Shown: one piece after another, positions 34,787-37,527 of the stretch
How the letters are laid out: each line of letters starts with the position of its first letter
Numbering within the stretch: the first letter of the stretch is position 1
Assembly (NCBI GenBank): GCA_030041335.1
Contig: JASHOB010000141.1
Coordinates: forward strand, 1 to 37,527
From: Alphaproteobacteria bacterium
Lineage (GTDB): Bacteria > Pseudomonadota > Alphaproteobacteria > ATCC43930 > CGMCC-115725
Direction of reading: 5' to 3'
Length of the DNA stretch: 37,527 bases
Notes under the pieces: generated by a model
What the model was told of the DNA's origin: nothing
The model's input: only the letters and a program-made list of their open reading frames with translations
The model's database searches: none
Made by a program: the position numbers and the translations under genes

Positions 34787-36334
34787 TCATGACCCGCCGT
34801 CGCCCAACGCCGGAGCCGAGCCCAGCACTCCGGTCGAAAGCGCGAGCGTCGCCGCCGCCGCTAGTGCCATACTGTACGCGTCCGTCGATGCATTCTTCGC
34901 CTGAAGCAACTGGGTTTCCGCAAGCGTCAGGTCGGTGATCGAGCCGACGCCGTTGCGATAGGCGGCGAGCGCCGAATCAAAAGTCGTCTGCGCGGCCGCC
35001 TCCAGGGTTTGCGACGCCGCGTAGGTTGAGAGGCCGGTGCGCAGGGCGTTGTCCGCAAGCACGATCTGCCTGACTGCGTCTTCCCGCACTTGCGTCAGCC
35101 GAGCGTCGGCGCTCTCCGCTTCCGCGCGAGCCCGGGCGAGCTGCGCATCGCGCGTTCCGCCGTCATAGAGCGGAAAGGTCACGCCGGCGAAGATACTGCC
35201 GCCGAGGTTATGACCGCTGATGTTCACTGTCGGAGGCTGCTCGCCGCCCGAGGGCAGGCTCGTCACCTCCAAGTTGCCGGCGTTGTAAGTGCCGGTTGCC
35301 AAGAGGAAGAATTTCGGCATGAACTCCGCCCGCGCCGCCCGGACATTCGCGAGACTTGCCTTTTGCGCGGCATAAGCGCTCTGCACATCCGGCCGCCGGG
35401 CGACGGCTTCCGCGATGATCCTTTCGACCGGCGCCGCCATCGACGGCGAAAGCTTGCGACCCGATACGTCGGCGATCCTGATTTTCGTGAGCGGCGAGAC
35501 GCCCATCGCCGTGATCAGGGCGAGGTAAGCGTCCTCGCTGCCGCCCTTTGACTGCACCACGGCCAGGTTTGCCTGTGCGGTACCTTGGCGGGCCTGGGCC
35601 ACCGCCGTGACCGTCCCGACGCCGTGCTTGTAGCGGTCCTCGGCCGCCGCCTGGACGTCTTGGGCGTTTTTGAGGGATTGCCGGGCGGTGTTGAGACGCG
35701 CCTCGGCCGCGGCATAGTTGTAGAAGGCAATGGCAACCTGGTAGATGAGTTGCTGATGTGCGGCGGTGAACGCGATGTTCGAAATCACCGACCCCTGCTT
35801 TGCCGCGTCCACCACGGCGGCGCGCTCCCCAAAATCGAAGAGGAGCCACTGCAGCGACACGGCGGAGACAGCGCCATCAAGTGAGTTTCTGCTCGAGAAG
35901 CTCGTTCCGAGCGCGGTCTGGGGACCGGTGCTGCCTTGATAACCGCCGATAGCGCCCGCAGTAATCCTCGGGAGAAACGCGCTTTCCGCAATTCCCGCAG
36001 CGAGCGCCGCGCGCCGCGCATCCTCCCAGGCGATCCGCGTCGCCGGATTGGTCGATTCTGCAAGGTCGATCAGTGCGGACAGCGAATAGGTCTTGGCGGC
36101 CTCGACGTGGGGCGGCGACGCGATCTTGCTCAGGGCCTGATCGACCGGCAGGACATAACCGTCCGCCGTCGGCGGGCCCTGGGGTGCGCCGGCAATGATT
36201 TCGCCGCTCTGGGTGGTGGCCGGCGTCCACGGCCGGTCGGGACGCGCTGGCGCCATCTCGAGCGCCGAGGTCGCGCAGCTGGCGAGCCAGACCGAACCGA
36301 GGAAGGCGCCGATCGTGCCTTCACGCCCGCGCAT
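34787..36334 (-). CDS. Outer membrane efflux lipoprotein (TolC/NodT/MdtP-like)
   Basis: The 515-residue outer membrane factor begins with a lipobox ending VWLASC (Cys20), followed by a Pro-rich segment and two repeated TolC-type halves: LSALIDLAESTNPATRIAWE with AESAFLPRITAGA, then LTQVREDAVRQIVLADNAL onward, including GSITDLTLAETQLLQAKN near the end, typical of trimeric OprM-type channels. The start at 36334 follows AAGGAG and overlaps the end of the FUSC gene by 14 bases, indicating coupled translation; the open frame extending to 36829 runs through that gene in another reading and is not coding. The pair parallels MdtO-MdtP. Likely exports small aromatic or hydrophobic compounds. Confidence 0.93.
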   Translation of the reverse strand: MRGREGTIGAFLGSVWLASCATSALEMAPARPDRPWTPATTQSGEIIAGAPQGPPTADGYVLPVDQALSKIASPPHVEAAKTYSLSALIDLAESTNPATRIAWEDARRAALAAGIAESAFLPRITAGAIGGYQGSTGPQTALGTSFSSRNSLDGAVSAVSLQWLLFDFGERAAVVDAAKQGSVISNIAFTAAHQQLIYQVAIAFYNYAAAEARLNTARQSLKNAQDVQAAAEDRYKHGVGTVTAVAQARQGTAQANLAVVQSKGGSEDAYLALITAMGVSPLTKIRIADVSGRKLSPSMAAPVERIIAEAVARRPDVQSAYAAQKASLANVRAARAEFMPKFFLLATGTYNAGNLEVTSLPSGGEQPPTVNISGHNLGGSIFAGVTFPLYDGGTRDAQLARARAEAESADARLTQVREDAVRQIVLADNALRTGLSTYAASQTLEAAAQTTFDSALAAYRNGVGSITDLTLAETQLLQAKNASTDAYSMALAAAATLALSTGVLGSAPALGDGGS

Positions 36335-37527
36335 AGTCGCTCGCTCCTTGGGCTTGATTTTCCGATAGGCTGGCGACGAGCCGTTCCAATCCGGCGAGCG
36401 GCACCTCGACCGCTGCGGCGACAGCGCTTGGGCCGATCGGGTCTGGGTCAGACGCGGCTTGGCCGGTTGCGGCAACTGTCGCCGTGACTGCGGTTTGTCG
36501 CACGAAGCCGTCGCCCAGAGTCTCCGCCAGCCGTTCGAGGCGGCGTGACGTGGCAGCGCGGCCCGCAGGCTCCTGATCCGCGGCCACCAGCAGCAGGGCT
36601 CCGAGCGACGACAAGGCGCGTGCGACGGCCCGCCGCGTGTCCAGCCACGCCGCGGGCGGGCGGATTGAGGAAGGCTCATAGCGCGCGAGATCGAGATCCT
36701 GCTCAATGGCCGAGAGCTTCGCTCGGGCATCCGCAGCGTCATCCACGCGTTTTGGCCTGGTCGCAGCGGCGGCCATGAGGGAGAGCTGACGCAATAAACT
36801 TGCGATCGCCGGATCGATGCGCTTGGCAATAGTCACCGGCCAGACCTGCGTGAAGACGATCGCGACGACGAGATTGCCGAAGAGAATGCCGACCGTCCGA
36901 TCGCGCGCGATCGTCATGTCGAAGGCGGGTGCCGAGCCCTGGACCGCGCTGAGGAAGAAGGCGAACGCGAGCTGGAAGCCGACATAGGATATGCGGGGCC
37001 CCCCGGCGGCGATCCAGCCCGAGAGCAGAGCGGCCAGGAAGACGATGATCATCAAGCCGCCGATTGACGTGACGTTCGGCATCAGGAAGACGATCGCAGC
37101 GATGCCGGCCGCGGCGCCGATGCCACATCCTGCAAAGCGAAGGATCTGCTTTTCGACGGTCTCGGCGGTGGTGCCGAGAGAGACGATAAAGCAAGTAATT
37201 AAACAGGTATGGATGCCGGGCCAGTCGAGCAGCAAATAGACGACGTAACAGAACATCGCCGCGCCGGTCGTCTTCAGCGCGTAGTGGACGTGTGCCGGGT
37301 TGGTGAAAGCGTCCGGAAGGAAGAAGCCGGTCTTGGGCTTCGCCGGCGGCTGCGACGGCGCATCCGGCGCGGGGGACTCGGCAAAGACGGAAAATGCCGT
37401 GCGCAGTTCCGAGAGCGCGGCTGCGGCCAGCGGCGCGAGACCGACCTCGTCCTCGCGGCGCTCCAGGTCAATCTCCACCGGGTAGCCGCCCGAGCGAAGG
37501 ATCGCGGCCATGCCGTCGAGCGTCTCG
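36321..37527 (-). CDS. FUSC-family inner membrane efflux protein (AaeB/MdtO-like), partial
   Basis: The C-terminal about 400 residues of a fusaric-acid-resistance-type transporter, its start beyond the right edge. A soluble segment with EIDLERREDEVGLAPLAA leads into a membrane block of about five or six helices: KTTGAAMFCYVVYLLLDW, HTCLITCFIVSLGTTAE, FAGCGIGAAAGIAAIVFLMP, GGLMIIVFLAALLSGW, YVGFQLAFAFFLSAV, GILFGNLVVAIVFTQVW. A long helical cytosolic tail follows. This is the second half of the usual two-block FUSC protein. No in-frame stop occurs up to the window end, so the gene is open, and the Met at 37511 is internal. It normally works with a periplasmic adaptor, not in view, and the outer membrane factor that follows. 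Confidence 0.9.
   Translation of the reverse strand, partial: ETLDGMAAILRSGGYPVEIDLERREDEVGLAPLAAAALSELRTAFSVFAESPAPDAPSQPPAKPKTGFFLPDAFTNPAHVHYALKTTGAAMFCYVVYLLLDWPGIHTCLITCFIVSLGTTAETVEKQILRFAGCGIGAAAGIAAIVFLMPNVTSIGGLMIIVFLAALLSGWIAAGGPRISYVGFQLAFAFFLSAVQGSAPAFDMTIARDRTVGILFGNLVVAIVFTQVWPVTIAKRIDPAIASLLRQLSLMAAAATRPKRVDDAADARAKLSAIEQDLDLARYEPSSIRPPAAWLDTRRAVARALSSLGALLLVAADQEPAGRAATSRRLERLAETLGDGFVRQTAVTATVAATGQAASDPDPIGPSAVAAAVEVPLAGLERLVASLSENQAQGASDYARA

Noticed and set aside
36334-36829. Upstream extension of the outer membrane factor frame
   Set aside because: It passes through the FUSC coding region in another frame. The lipobox and ribosome site fix the start at 36334.

Overview
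The window looks like a piece of an alphaproteobacterial chromosome, most likely Rhodospirillales-like. This is an inference from gene order and families; no rRNA or other phylogenetic marker is present. The support is: high GC; an hom-glpX-recJ run; a fabH-ihfA-merR-tRNA-Pro run; a CBP3-type cytochrome bc1 assembly chaperone; pyruvate dehydrogenase E1 beta carrying its own lipoyl domain, in one run with lpdA, lipA and a COQ10-like gene; and a DinB polymerase with an N-terminal Cys4 finger.

Layout. 1-2012 is a small accessory patch on the minus strand: a class III nucleotide cyclase fragment without its N-terminal half, an overlapping DUF4160/DUF2442 pair, an unknown acidic protein and a DUF2513 protein. 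It abuts the 3' end of tRNA-Glu(TTC), a classic integration position. 2207-7574 (minus) holds a degenerate OmpA-type lipoprotein, hom, glpX and recJ. 7735-13561 (plus) holds class I PHA synthase, DinB, a NUP-family nucleoside protein, an RraA/aldolase-like protein and a LivK-type binding protein. 13569-17693 (minus) returns with a BKACE (DUF849) enzyme, rplM-rpsI, a terminator, argC-gamma carbonic anhydrase and a small secreted protein. 17816-18604 is a plus-strand ECHDC3-like crotonase, convergent with cutA. 19204-23513 (minus) is a tight series: bc1 chaperone, yceD, rpmF, plsX, fabH, ihfA, merR, tRNA-Pro(GGG). 23624-24790 (plus) has bamE and an unknown secreted four-cysteine protein. 24797-34181 (minus) is the central-metabolism block kdsA, eno, ftsB/divIC-like, pdhA, pdhB, pdhC, lpdA, lipA, COQ10/RatA-like. 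34290-37527 (minus) contains a small membrane protein and a two-gene efflux unit (FUSC pump cut by the window edge, then a lipoprotein outer membrane factor).

Functionally most of the window is core: pyruvate to acetyl-CoA with lipoate synthesis in the same run, fatty-acid and phospholipid initiation tied to L32 and IHF, threonine/methionine and arginine biosynthesis, and DNA repair. I see no CRISPR array, transposase, phage structural gene or recognisable defence system. The most speculative cluster is 10721-14507: NUP protein, RraA-like protein, orphan ABC solute receptor and a convergent BKACE enzyme. It could be a scavenging/catabolic cassette, but no transport permease or ATPase is nearby. 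Other points of note are the tRNA-Glu island boundary, paired 9-mers before the DUF2513 gene, a perfect palindrome before rpmF, a dyad and AT-rich tandem repeat before pdhA, an approximately 211-bp homologous repeat shared by pdhB and pdhC, and a pentaproline in ribosomal protein uS9.
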